From the NCBI RefSeq assembly GCF_902499175.1, contig NZ_CABVQC010000036.1, positions 24,291-88,290 of the forward strand: a DNA stretch of 64,000 bases, written 5' to 3'. Position numbers and translations under genes: made by a program. This DNA is from Burkholderia aenigmatica. GTDB lineage: Bacteria > Pseudomonadota > Gammaproteobacteria > Burkholderiales > Burkholderiaceae. Shown here in pieces: positions 17,674 to 25,958 of this stretch. The notes below the pieces were generated by a model. It was given only the letters and a program-made list of their open reading frames with translations, had not been told where the DNA came from and made no database searches. Position 1 is the stretch's first letter. Each line of letters begins with the position of its first letter.

Positions 17674-18008
17674 TGGTGCCGGGGACCGGACTCGAACCGG
17701 CAAGCCAGTTAAGGCGGCGGATTTTCGTCACACTGCTTCTTTCAAAGCCGGCGTCGCGTGCGCGATGCCGTTCGTGCGCTGGACTATGCCTTCACCGTCA
17801 CGCGCGGGCATAATCGCTGCCCGTGCGCCTTAGGCGCCCCCCGTCTAGTCTCTACACCTTCCTCGCGGATACCGCGAGGCTTGGCTCGGCGTTGCCTCGA
17901 TGCGCGCATCAGGGGTTTCACCGAATTTGAAGGGTTCTGCACCGACCGTTTCCGACCGGGCACTCAATCGTTTAAGTCCGCTATGTTTACCAATTTCATC
18001 ACCCCGGC
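17674..18008 (-). tRNA. tRNA-Leu(UAA) interrupted by a group I intron
   Basis: The mature tRNA is 87 nt including an encoded CCA. Exon 1 is 18008-17974 (acceptor GCCGGGG, D-arm ATG/CAT, anticodon 5' stem GCGGA, ending CTT). Exon 2 is 17725-17674 (AAAA, stem TCCGC, long variable arm, T-loop TTCGAGT, acceptor CCCCGGC, ACCA). Joining them gives the loop CUUAAAA with anticodon UAA, flanked by GCGGA/TCCGC, so the gene makes sense only after splicing. The break lies after U34, the position used by cyanobacterial and plastid tRNA-Leu(UAA) introns. A strong terminator follows. Confidence 0.93.
17726..17973 (-). ncRNA. Group I self-splicing intron (IC3-like) in tRNA-Leu(UAA)
   Basis: 248 nt with no open reading frame for a homing endonuclease. 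Conserved core elements are readable on the minus strand: the R element GACTAGACGG at 17841-17850, the S element AAGGCATAGTCC at 17781-17792 (GACTA/TAGTC forms P7), and an upstream CAACGCCGAGCCAAGCC matching the Q region. The core, including AAGGTGTAGAGACTAGACGG, closely matches the Azoarcus tRNA-Ile intron as I recall it. P1 forms between exon ACUU and the internal guide GAGU, with a U-G wobble at the splice site. The 3' end is the expected G at 17726. Confidence 0.93.
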
Positions 18009-18494
18009 AAGAGGGCGGACGCGATTCTACCATTGCTCGCGCCCCCCTTCTTCATTTGTTCCGTCGTTGATTGCCCGACCGGCGACGCGCTGCCACGGCA
18101 ACGTCCCGAGACCGATCCGGTCCGGTGAATCATCGCCCCACGCAACGGTACCGATGCCTGCCGGCACGATCGGCCGCGCGTTCGATCGCATACGCCTTAC
18201 ATCCGGAAAATGAAAGGCTTCGATTTCGCCTGACATACGCATGCGCGACCGACGCAGCAGATGCTCCGATTTCCGACGGAATTTCGAGACGCAGGCGATT
18301 CGCCACATTGCGTTAAGCCCGCCTTAAGCAACGCCGTGATAGCCGATTCCGGCGTTGCGAACGGCACGCCGCACGTTCGTGATTTTTTCACCGAAACGAA
18401 ATATGTGCGCCTTAGCCTGACACGCGCCCATGTAACCAGCGGTAATAGATCAACCCGATTCGGTCGGCACGAATCATTCGTTCAGGAAAACGAA
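18009..18494. other. Intergenic region between tRNA-Leu and the lipoprotein gene
   Basis: No gene is supported. A possible -10 (TAGAAT) for the tRNA lies at about 18023-18028 on the minus strand, without a good -35. The part nearest 18495 is less GC-rich and should hold the promoter of the lipoprotein gene. Confidence 0.4.
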
Positions 18495-19607
18495 ATGTTT
18501 AGAAAGCCTCTGTTCATTGCGATGTCGGCATCGGTCTTTCTTGCGGCATGCGGTGGAGACGATGCGACCTCGACCCCCGGTATCGCACCGGCCAATACGG
18601 CGGCCGTGCCGAACACGGCCACCGCGTCCGGCTACGCGCTGTCCGTGTTCGCGAAAGCGCCGGTCTCCACCGACAAGCCCGACTCGATCGTCCAGTTCAA
18701 CGACACCGTCTTCATCGGCTACCAGAAGGCCGGGGACGTCAAGGACGGCTCGGTCCCGGGGCTGACCAACGATGTCGTGCAGTACGACCTGGGCGGCAAC
18801 GCGCTCAAGACTTACTCGGTGCCGGGGCACGTCGACGGCCTGATGGCGCGCGCCGATACCAACACGCTCTGGGCGATGGCCAACGAAGACGGCAATCCCG
18901 AGCTGACGATCATCGACCTCAAGGCCGGCACGCAGAAGACCTACGCGCCGACCGTCAATCCGACCGCGCACGGCGGCGGCTACGACGACATGCAACTGCT
19001 CAACGGCAACGTCTACGTGAGCGCGTCGAACCCCGCGACGCCGGGCACCGCGCCGACGGTCGTCCAGCTCACGCTGAACGCCAACGGCACGACGTTCGAC
19101 GTCGCCCCCGTACTGGCCGGCAACGCGCAGGCGACCGACCTGACGCCGTCGGTCGGCGGTTCACCGAATCCGACCTACAACCAGCCGGTCACGCTGGCCC
19201 TGACGGACCCGGATTCCGAAGCGATCGATACGGCCGGCGACCTCGTCCTCGACAGCCAGGCCGACGGCAAGCTGGTGTTCATCCACAATCCGGGCGCAAG
19301 CCAGAGTGTCAGCGTGCTGACGCTCACGCTCTTCAACGACAAGGACGGCCCCGTGTATCCGGTCGACGATACCCGCTGGGTGCCGGCACCCGGGCCGCAA
19401 AACAAGACCTTCATGTTGTTCACCGACGCAAACAACACCACGTACCGCGTCGATGCCGCATTCAGCCAGGGCGACGCATACAGCGCCGGCCAGGGCCAGG
19501 TGATGAAGCTCGATCCGAAGACCGGTCACCTGACGCCGATCGCAACGAGCGTCGGCAACGCGTCGGCGCTTCAGGATCCGCACGGCATGCTGTTCGTCGC
19601 GCTGTAA
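18495..19607 (+). CDS. Exported lipoprotein with beta-propeller-like repeats
   Basis: 370 residues. The signal peptide MFRKPLFIAMSASVFLAAC ends in a lipobox (LAAC), predicting a lipid-anchored envelope protein. The rest is rich in beta-strand, Gly and Asp, with loosely repeated units such as DDMQLLNGNVYVSAS and DTAGDLVLDSQADGKLVFI, suggesting a propeller of the NHL/YVTN type. No catalytic residues stand out. It is followed by a strong hairpin and flanked by the tRNA gene and a LacI regulator, so context gives no function. Confidence 0.8.
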   Translation: MFRKPLFIAMSASVFLAACGGDDATSTPGIAPANTAAVPNTATASGYALSVFAKAPVSTDKPDSIVQFNDTVFIGYQKAGDVKDGSVPGLTNDVVQYDLGGNALKTYSVPGHVDGLMARADTNTLWAMANEDGNPELTIIDLKAGTQKTYAPTVNPTAHGGGYDDMQLLNGNVYVSASNPATPGTAPTVVQLTLNANGTTFDVAPVLAGNAQATDLTPSVGGSPNPTYNQPVTLALTDPDSEAIDTAGDLVLDSQADGKLVFIHNPGASQSVSVLTLTLFNDKDGPVYPVDDTRWVPAPGPQNKTFMLFTDANNTTYRVDAAFSQGDAYSAGQGQVMKLDPKTGHLTPIATSVGNASALQDPHGMLFVAL

Positions 19608-19879
19608 CGTCCGTCGGTCCTTGCGTACCGTCCGCCGCCCGGGTCGACGGACGGTACGCGGGCCACGCGATTCGGGCGTCGCCGTTCTTCGCGCGCGCCC
19701 ACCCCGCTATCGCGCCGACAGACACGCCTGCATCGATCCTTCGCCACAAACCGCCTCACACGCCCCCACGACCCGCCGTTCCGCCGCTACAATCCACGCT
19801 TGGTTTCGCGAGCGCTTTCGTCATACGAGCCCGCGCGCGCTGTCCGATGTGCCCCCTTCACGCGTCATCGGCAGGTCAC
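19608..19879. other. Intergenic region after the lipoprotein gene
   Basis: Apart from the hairpin at 19623-19659, nothing is recognisable. The operator dyad of the following lacI-type gene begins at 19880. Confidence 0.4.
19623..19659. terminator. Strong hairpin after the lipoprotein gene
   Basis: Twelve-base arms GCGTACCGTCCG and CGGACGGTACGC pair perfectly around a 13-base loop, 15 bases after the stop codon. No T-run follows, so it could terminate poorly or act by stabilising the mRNA. Confidence 0.55.
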
Positions 19880-19914
19880 AAACGTTTTCGATAATTTTCC
19901 GGCCGAAAACGTTT
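19880..19914. promoter_or_regulatory. Paired LacI-type operators
   Basis: AAACGTTTTCG (19880-19890) and CGAAAACGTTT (19904-19914) form an 11-base inverted repeat; each arm contains the CG-centred core AACGTT typical of LacI/GalR operators. They end 15 bases before the lacI-type ATG, which suggests autoregulation and control of the downstream importer operon. Confidence 0.7.
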
Positions 19915-19929
19915 ACATCGCGCTACCAC

Positions 19930-20955
19930 ATGACCTCGACCATCAAGGACGTCGCTGCCCTCGCGGGCTTCTCGATCGCCACCGTCTCGCGCGCGATCAA
20001 CGCGCCGCATACCGTCAGCCCCGCCACGCTGCAAACGATCCGCACCGCGATCGACACACTGCAGTTCCGCCCGAGCCCGCTCGGCCGGCAACTGCGCGGC
20101 GAACGCACGCGGCTCGTCGGCGTCGTCGTGCCGACGTTGTCGAACCCCGTGTTCGCCGACTGCCTGCAAGGCATCGACGAACTCGCGACCGCGGCCGGCT
20201 TCAAGCTGATCCTGATGACGACCGAATACGATGCGGCACGCGAGCGTCATGCGATCGAGACGCTGCGCGAGCAGCGCGTCGAAGGGCTGATCCTCACCGT
20301 CGCCGACGCGGACACGCACCCGCTGCTCGACATGCTCGACCGCGACGGCCCGCACTACGTGCTGATGCACAACGACACGCAGCGCCGCCCGTCGGTATCG
20401 GTCGACAACCGCAGCGCCGCCTACGACGGCGTGCGGCTGCTGACCGCGCGCGGTCATCGTCGCGTGCTGATGCTGGCCGGCTCGCTCGCCGCGTCGGATC
20501 GGGCGCGCCAGCGTCATCTCGGTTATGCGCAGGCGCTCGAGGAAAGCGGCGTCGCCACGCTGCCGCCGGTCGAAGTCGATTTCAACGCACCCGAATTGCC
20601 CGACGCGGTGCTTGCGCATCTCACCGCGCACGCGACGCGTCCGACCGCCCTCTTCTGCAGCAACGACCTGCTCGCGATGGTCGTGATGCGCGGCCTGCGC
20701 CGCGCGGGTTTCTCGATCCCGGACGACCTGTCGGTGCTCGGCTTCGACGGCATCGCGATCGGCGAACTGCTCGCGCCGCCGCTCGCGAGCGTCGCGACGC
20801 CGAACCGCGACATCGGCCGCCACGCGTGGCAGCGTCTCGTCGAATGCATCGGCGGCGCAGCCATCGAACGCACGTCGCTGATCCTGCCGCACGTGGTGCG
20901 CGACGGCGCGACGGTCGCCCCGCCGGCCACCGACCTGCAATTGCGCCAGGCCTGA
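19930..20955 (+). CDS. LacI-family transcriptional regulator
   Basis: 341 residues. The N-terminal helix-turn-helix (TIKDVAALAGFSIATVSRAIN) and hinge (LRGERTRLVGVVVP) are standard. The effector-binding periplasmic-protein-like domain includes CSNDLLAMVVMRGLRRAG and SVLGFDGIAIGELL. A strong operator dyad lies just upstream. The following ABC importer and phosphodiesterase genes start 70 bases after its stop on the same strand, so it is almost certainly their local regulator. The effector is probably the transported compound or a product. Confidence 0.92.
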   Translation: MTSTIKDVAALAGFSIATVSRAINAPHTVSPATLQTIRTAIDTLQFRPSPLGRQLRGERTRLVGVVVPTLSNPVFADCLQGIDELATAAGFKLILMTTEYDAARERHAIETLREQRVEGLILTVADADTHPLLDMLDRDGPHYVLMHNDTQRRPSVSVDNRSAAYDGVRLLTARGHRRVLMLAGSLAASDRARQRHLGYAQALEESGVATLPPVEVDFNAPELPDAVLAHLTAHATRPTALFCSNDLLAMVVMRGLRRAGFSIPDDLSVLGFDGIAIGELLAPPLASVATPNRDIGRHAWQRLVECIGGAAIERTSLILPHVVRDGATVAPPATDLQLRQA

Positions 20956-21025
20956 ACCCGGGCGCCGCACCGCCCCGTACACAACACCACCACCCCAGCG
21001 CCTCACCCTCGCCCGGAGACCAACC

Positions 21026-22054
21026 GTGTCCTTTCGCCTGACCTCGCTGCTGCGTGCGCTTGCCGCGCCGCTCGCCTGCGCCGCGCTCATCGCCGGCGCG
21101 CCCGCCGCCCATGCCGACGAAACGGCGATCTGCTACAACTGCCCGCCCGAATGGGCCGACTGGGCCGCGCAGATCGCGGCGATCAAGCAGAAGACCGGCA
21201 TCCGCGTGCCGTTCGACAACAAGAACTCGGGCCAGTCGATCGCGCAGCTGATCGCCGAGCAGAAGAGCCCGGTCGCCGACGTCGTCTATCTCGGCGTATC
21301 GTCGGCGTTCCAGGCGAAGGACAAGGGCGTGATCGCGCCGTACAAGCCCGCGCACTGGAACGACATTCCCGCGAACCTGAAGGACCCGCAAGGCTACTGG
21401 TTCGCGATCCACTCGGGCACGCTGGGCTTCTTCGTGAACAAGGACGCGCTCGACGGCAAGCCGGTGCCGCGCTCGTGGGCCGATCTGCTGAAGCCTGAAT
21501 ACAAGGGCATGGTCGGTTATCTCGATCCGTCGAGCGCGTTCGTCGGCTATGCGGGTGCGGTCGCCGTGAACCAGGCTCTCGGCGGCAGCCTCGACAACTT
21601 CAAGCCGGCGCTCGACTGGTTCAGGAAGCTGAAAGCGAACGCGCCGATCGTGCCGAAGCAGACCGCGTATGCGCGCGTACTGTCGGGCGAGATTCCGATC
21701 CTGCTCGACTATGACTTCGACGCGTATCGCGCGAAGTACAAGGACAACGCCAACGTCGAATTCGTGATTCCGAAGGAAGGCACGATCGCGGTGCCGTACG
21801 TGATGAGTCTCGTGAAGGGTGCGCCGCACGACGCGAACGGCAAGAAGGTGCTCGACTTCGTGCTGTCCGACGAAGGCCAGAAGCTGTGGGCCAACGCATA
21901 CCTGCGTCCGGTACGCGCACAGACGCTCGGCGCCGACATCGCGTCGAAATTCCTGCCGGCGAGCGAATATGCCCGCGCAAAATCGGTCGACTTCGGCAAG
22001 ATGGCGGCCGGCCAGCAGGCATTCGGCCAGCAGTACCTGCAGGTGATGCAGTAA
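21026..22054 (+). CDS. ABC importer periplasmic substrate-binding protein
   Basis: 342 residues with a GTG start and CGGAG upstream. The signal peptide ends AHADE. The mature part (DETAICYNCPPEWADWAAQI) belongs to the extracellular-solute-binding family that includes iron, spermidine and 2-aminoethylphosphonate binders. The gene is followed by two permease genes, an ATPase and a GpdQ-type phosphodiesterase. By context the ligand may be a phosphodiester or other organophosphorus compound; the sequence itself does not name it. The mature N-terminus contains two Cys (CYNC). Confidence 0.88.
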   Translation: MSFRLTSLLRALAAPLACAALIAGAPAAHADETAICYNCPPEWADWAAQIAAIKQKTGIRVPFDNKNSGQSIAQLIAEQKSPVADVVYLGVSSAFQAKDKGVIAPYKPAHWNDIPANLKDPQGYWFAIHSGTLGFFVNKDALDGKPVPRSWADLLKPEYKGMVGYLDPSSAFVGYAGAVAVNQALGGSLDNFKPALDWFRKLKANAPIVPKQTAYARVLSGEIPILLDYDFDAYRAKYKDNANVEFVIPKEGTIAVPYVMSLVKGAPHDANGKKVLDFVLSDEGQKLWANAYLRPVRAQTLGADIASKFLPASEYARAKSVDFGKMAAGQQAFGQQYLQVMQ

Positions 22055-22071
22055 GCCGCAGGACGCAACCG

Positions 22072-22896
22072 ATGCTCGACCTGACTTTCCCGCTGCGCTG
22101 GCGCGTCGCACTCGTCGCGCCGGCGCTCGCGGTGTTCGCCGCGTTCTGGCTGCTGCCGATGGCGGCGCTCGTGCAGGTGTCCGCCGACGGCGCGTTCTTC
22201 TCGCACTACGCGGCGCTGCTCGGCAATGCGCGCTACATGAAGAGCCTCGGCGAGACCATCGCGCTGTCCGCGGGCGTCACGCTCGCGACGCTCGTGCTGT
22301 CGACGATCTCGGGCCTCCTGCTCGCGCGCCGCGACTTCGCGGGCAAGCGCGTGCTGCTCGCGCTGCTGACGTTTCCGCTTGCGTTCCCGGGTGTCGTCGT
22401 CGGCTTCATGGTCATCATGCTCGCCGGCCGGCAGGGGCTGATCGGCATGCTGTCCGCGAAGCTGACCGGTGACAAGTGGGTATTCGCGTACTCGGTCGCG
22501 GGCCTGTTCATCGGCTACCTGTACTTTTCGATTCCGCGCGTGATCGTCACCGTGATCGCGGCCGCGTCGAAGCTCGACGCGTCGCTCGAGGAAGCCGCGC
22601 GCTCGCTCGGCGCATCGCCGTGGCGCATCTTCGTCGACATCGTGCTGCCCGCGCTCGCGCCGGGCCTGATCGCGGCCGGCGCAATCTGCTTCGCGACCGC
22701 GATGGGTGCGTTCGGTACTGCGTTCACGCTCGCCACCGACCTGAACGTGCTGCCGATGACGATCTATACCGAGTTCACGCTGAATGCGAACATCGCGACG
22801 GCGGCCGGCCTGTCGATCGTGCTCGGCATCGTCACCTGGGCCGTGCTCGCGCTCGCGCGCCGCTTCACCGGCCACACCGCCGCCGCCGCGGCCTGA
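22072..22896 (+). CDS. ABC importer permease, first subunit
   Basis: 274 residues with six hydrophobic helices. The cytoplasmic coupling loop EEAARSLGASPWRIFVDIVLP is the EAA motif that docks on the ATPase. The gene starts 17 bases after the binding-protein stop with GGA upstream, and it belongs to the PotB/FbpB-like permease class. It forms the inner-membrane channel with the next gene product. Confidence 0.9.
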   Translation: MLDLTFPLRWRVALVAPALAVFAAFWLLPMAALVQVSADGAFFSHYAALLGNARYMKSLGETIALSAGVTLATLVLSTISGLLLARRDFAGKRVLLALLTFPLAFPGVVVGFMVIMLAGRQGLIGMLSAKLTGDKWVFAYSVAGLFIGYLYFSIPRVIVTVIAAASKLDASLEEAARSLGASPWRIFVDIVLPALAPGLIAAGAICFATAMGAFGTAFTLATDLNVLPMTIYTEFTLNANIATAAGLSIVLGIVTWAVLALARRFTGHTAAAAA

Positions 22897-22906
22897 GGAT
22901 TCCCGC

Positions 22907-23809
22907 ATGCAATCGCTTTCCGGCTCTTCCGCGCCGTCGCCTTCACCGGCACCCGCTCCCGCCCAGGCGACCGGCGTCGCGCGCCGCGCGCCGCGCTTCA
23001 CGGGCGCGCGCGCGATCGCCGCGCTGCAATGGGGCATCACGCTGCTGCTGTGCGCGTTCCTGATCGTGCCTGTCGTGATGTCGGTGCTCGCGGGCCTCAC
23101 CGTCAACTACTTCCGAGGCCTGTCGAGCGGCCTCACGTTGCGCTGGCTCGAACAGGTGTGGCAGCAATATCACGGCTCGATTGCGCTGTCGCTTTACGTC
23201 GCGTTCGCGACGCTCGCGATCGTGCTCGTCGTCGGCGTGCCGGCCGGCTATGCGCTCGCGCGCAGCAAGAGCCGCGTCGCGCGCGCGATCGAGGAAGCGC
23301 TCGTGCTGCCGGTCGCGCTGCCCGGCCTCGCGTCCGCGCTCGCGCTGCTGGTCGTGTACGGCGGCTTCACCGCGTTCCGGATGAGCCTGTGGTTCATCGT
23401 CGTCGGCCACGTCGTGTTCACGCTGCCGTTCATGGTGCGCGCGGTCGCGGCAGTCGCAGCCGGTGCCGACCTGCGCACGCTCGAAGAAGGTGCGGCGAGC
23501 CTCGGTGCGTCGTTCGTCACGCGCTTCGTCACGATCGTGCTGCCGAACCTGCGCCCCGGCATCGTCGCGGGTGCGCTCGCGGTGCTCACGCTGTCGATCG
23601 GCGAATTCAACCTCACGTGGATGCTGCATACGCCCGACACCAAGACACTGCCCGTCGGGCTCGCCGATACGTATGCGTCGCTGCGCCTCGAAGTCGGCAG
23701 CGCGTACACGATCCTGTTCCTGCTGATGACGCTGCCGCTGCTCGTCGCGATGCAGTGGCTCGGCGTCGATCCGTCCGGCACGCGCGCGCTCAAGAAGCGC
23801 CCGCGCTGA
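22907..23809 (+). CDS. ABC importer permease, second subunit
   Basis: 300 residues. A Pro/Ala/Ser-rich cytoplasmic N-terminus of about 35 residues precedes six helices. The EAA loop is EEGAASLGASFVTRFVTIVLP. It starts ten bases after the previous stop and is PotC-like in arrangement. It pairs with the first permease to make the heterodimeric membrane domain of the LacI-regulated importer. Confidence 0.9.
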   Translation: MQSLSGSSAPSPSPAPAPAQATGVARRAPRFTGARAIAALQWGITLLLCAFLIVPVVMSVLAGLTVNYFRGLSSGLTLRWLEQVWQQYHGSIALSLYVAFATLAIVLVVGVPAGYALARSKSRVARAIEEALVLPVALPGLASALALLVVYGGFTAFRMSLWFIVVGHVVFTLPFMVRAVAAVAAGADLRTLEEGAASLGASFVTRFVTIVLPNLRPGIVAGALAVLTLSIGEFNLTWMLHTPDTKTLPVGLADTYASLRLEVGSAYTILFLLMTLPLLVAMQWLGVDPSGTRALKKRPR

Positions 23810-23822
23810 TTTTTCCGCAGAC

Positions 23823-24854
23823 ATGAAACTCGATTCCACTCCCATCACCCTGACCCGCTGCGCGAAGACGTTCCGCGGCACACGCGTGCTCGAACCGCTC
23901 GACCTGTCGATCGGCGCGGGCGAAACGCTCGTGCTGCTCGGGCCGTCCGGCTGCGGCAAGACGACGACGCTGCGCCTGATCGCGGGCCTCGACACGCCGG
24001 ACGCCGGCGGCACGATCGCGTTCGGCAATGACGACGTGACGCCGCTGCCGATCGAGCGCCGGCAGGTCGGCATGGTGTTCCAGAACTACGCGCTGTTTCC
24101 GAACCTGACGGTGCGCGGCAACGTCGGCTACGGGCTGAAGATCCGCAAGACCGAGCCGCGCGCGCTGCGCGAGCGCGTCGACGAGCTGCTCGCGATGATG
24201 CGGCTCGACGCGCATGCGGACAAGCCGATCGACCAGCTGTCGGGCGGCCAGCGCCAGCGCGTCGCGCTGGCCCGCGCGCTGGCGGTGCGGCCGCGCGTGC
24301 TGCTGCTCGACGAACCGCTGACCGCGCTCGACGCAAAGCTGCGCGACACGCTGCGGCGCGAAATGAATGCGCTGCTGCGCGAACTCGGCGTGACGACGGT
24401 CTACGTGACGCACGACCAGGCCGAGGCGATGGAGCTCGGCGACCGGATCGTCGTGATGGGCGCGGGCCGCATCGAGCAGATCGGCACGCCGCGCGACATT
24501 TACTACCACCCGGCGAGCCGCACGGTCGCGCAGTTCATCGGCACGCTGAACCGGCTTGCCGGGCAATGGCGCGACGGCACGCTGGTGACCCCGGGCGGCG
24601 CGATCGCGACGCCGCACGCCGCCGACGAGTGGTTCTTCCGCCCCGAGGATGCGCAGCTCGCCGATCCCGCGCATGCGCCGCTGCGCGGCGCGGTCAGTGC
24701 GTGCGCGTTCCTCGGCGAGCGCACGCGGCTCACGATCGAGCACGCGGCACCCGACGCGCTCGTGATCGACGTGCCGGGCCGCATCGCACTCGCACGCGGT
24801 ACGGCTGTCGGCCTCACGATCGCACCGGAAGGGCTGATCGCACTCGGTGCGTAA
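23823..24854 (+). CDS. ABC importer ATP-binding protein
   Basis: 343 residues. The Walker A motif GPSGCGKTT, Q-loop VFQNYALFPN, signature LSGGQRQRVALARAL and Walker B LLLDEP are all intact, followed by the H-loop VTHDQAEAM. The last 100 residues form a TOBE-like regulatory domain, as in the spermidine/iron/phosphonate group. It energises the importer encoded just upstream, and lies 13 bases after the second permease. Confidence 0.93.
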   Translation: MKLDSTPITLTRCAKTFRGTRVLEPLDLSIGAGETLVLLGPSGCGKTTTLRLIAGLDTPDAGGTIAFGNDDVTPLPIERRQVGMVFQNYALFPNLTVRGNVGYGLKIRKTEPRALRERVDELLAMMRLDAHADKPIDQLSGGQRQRVALARALAVRPRVLLLDEPLTALDAKLRDTLRREMNALLRELGVTTVYVTHDQAEAMELGDRIVVMGAGRIEQIGTPRDIYYHPASRTVAQFIGTLNRLAGQWRDGTLVTPGGAIATPHAADEWFFRPEDAQLADPAHAPLRGAVSACAFLGERTRLTIEHAAPDALVIDVPGRIALARGTAVGLTIAPEGLIALGA

Positions 24855-24941
24855 CCCGTCATTCGGGCATCATTCATGCAGCACCCCACCGCGGCGCACG
24901 ACGACGCCGCGACAACAATCAGACGATTCCGAGGAACGACG

Positions 24942-25766
24942 ATGCTGCTTGCTCAAATCAGCGATCTCCACATCAAGCGTCCGGGCCAACTCGCATACCG
25001 GCGCGTCGACACGGCGGCCGCGCTCGCGCGCTGCATCGCCAGGCTGAACGCGCTCGTGCCGCGCCCCGACGCCGTGCTCGTCACCGGCGACCTGACCGAC
25101 TTCGGTCACGATGAAGAGTACGGCAACCTGCGCGGGCTGCTCGCGACGCTCGAGATTCCGTACTACCTGATGATCGGCAATCACGACGACCGCGCCGGGT
25201 TGCGCCGCGCGTTTGCCGATCGCGCCGAACTGCAGGACGGTGAATTCGTGCAGTACGCGCTCGACGTCGGCGCGGTGCGCGTGCTCGCGCTCGATTCGCA
25301 GGTCCCCGGCGCCAGCTACGGCGACCTGTGCGACGCACGGCTCGCCTGGCTCGCCGCGCAGCTCGACGCCGCGCGCGACCGGCCGGTGATCGTCGCGCTG
25401 CATCACCCGCCGTTCGTGTCGGGGATCGGCCACATGGACAAGCTGCGCCTCGCGCCCGCCGCTTCTGCGAAACTCGACGCGCTGCTGCGCGGTCATCCGA
25501 ACGTCGAGCGCGTGCTGTGCGGCCACGTGCATCGCACGATGTTCACGCGCTTCGGCGGCACGCTCGCGTCCGCGGTGCCGTCGCCGGCGCATCAGGTCGC
25601 ATTCGACCTGCGAACCGATGCGCCATCCGCATTCCGGCTCGAACCGCCGGCGTTCGCGATCCATTGCCATGCGCCCGATACGGGGATGACGTCGCATCAC
25701 GTGTACGTCGATGAAGGCGCCGGGCCTTATCCGTTTTACGAACCGACGGGGGAGCTGGTCGACTGA
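24942..25766 (+). CDS. GpdQ-type metallophosphodiesterase (glycerophosphodiesterase-like)
   Basis: 274 residues from MLLAQISDLH, with GAGG upstream; an earlier ATG at 24876 is unlikely. The binuclear metal ligands fall at the same numbers as in Enterobacter GpdQ: Asp8 and His10 (SDLH), Asp50 (GDLTD), Asn80 (GNHDD), then HHPP and GHVHR. The length also equals that of GpdQ, which hydrolyses glycerol-3-phosphoethanolamine and other phosphodiesters. CpdA-like cyclic-nucleotide phosphodiesterases share the fold, so cAMP cleavage cannot be excluded. It is the last gene of the LacI-ABC operon, which suggests the imported compound is its substrate. Confidence 0.85.
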   Translation: MLLAQISDLHIKRPGQLAYRRVDTAAALARCIARLNALVPRPDAVLVTGDLTDFGHDEEYGNLRGLLATLEIPYYLMIGNHDDRAGLRRAFADRAELQDGEFVQYALDVGAVRVLALDSQVPGASYGDLCDARLAWLAAQLDAARDRPVIVALHHPPFVSGIGHMDKLRLAPAASAKLDALLRGHPNVERVLCGHVHRTMFTRFGGTLASAVPSPAHQVAFDLRTDAPSAFRLEPPAFAIHCHAPDTGMTSHHVYVDEGAGPYPFYEPTGELVD

Positions 25767-25958
25767 CGCGATGAAGCGCGCACGATGACGGGCGGCGGCC
25801 GGCCGGGTGCGCTGGTTGGGCCGGCTTGGCCGATTTGCCCCCGTCCGGCAGGATTCACGTCGCTCCGGTATGATCGGCAGCCTTGACCGGCGCCCTGCCC
25901 GCCTGCGCACCCGACGCGTGCGCCGCGCGCTGCGCCGCCCCACTCTGTCCGCGCAGCC

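Noticed and set aside
17674..18008. Reading the split tRNA as a tmRNA because of its size (335 nt) and tRNA-like 3' end.
   Set aside because: The two ends assemble into a complete tRNA-Leu with anticodon UAA, and the insert carries group I intron core elements; no tag-peptide frame is present.
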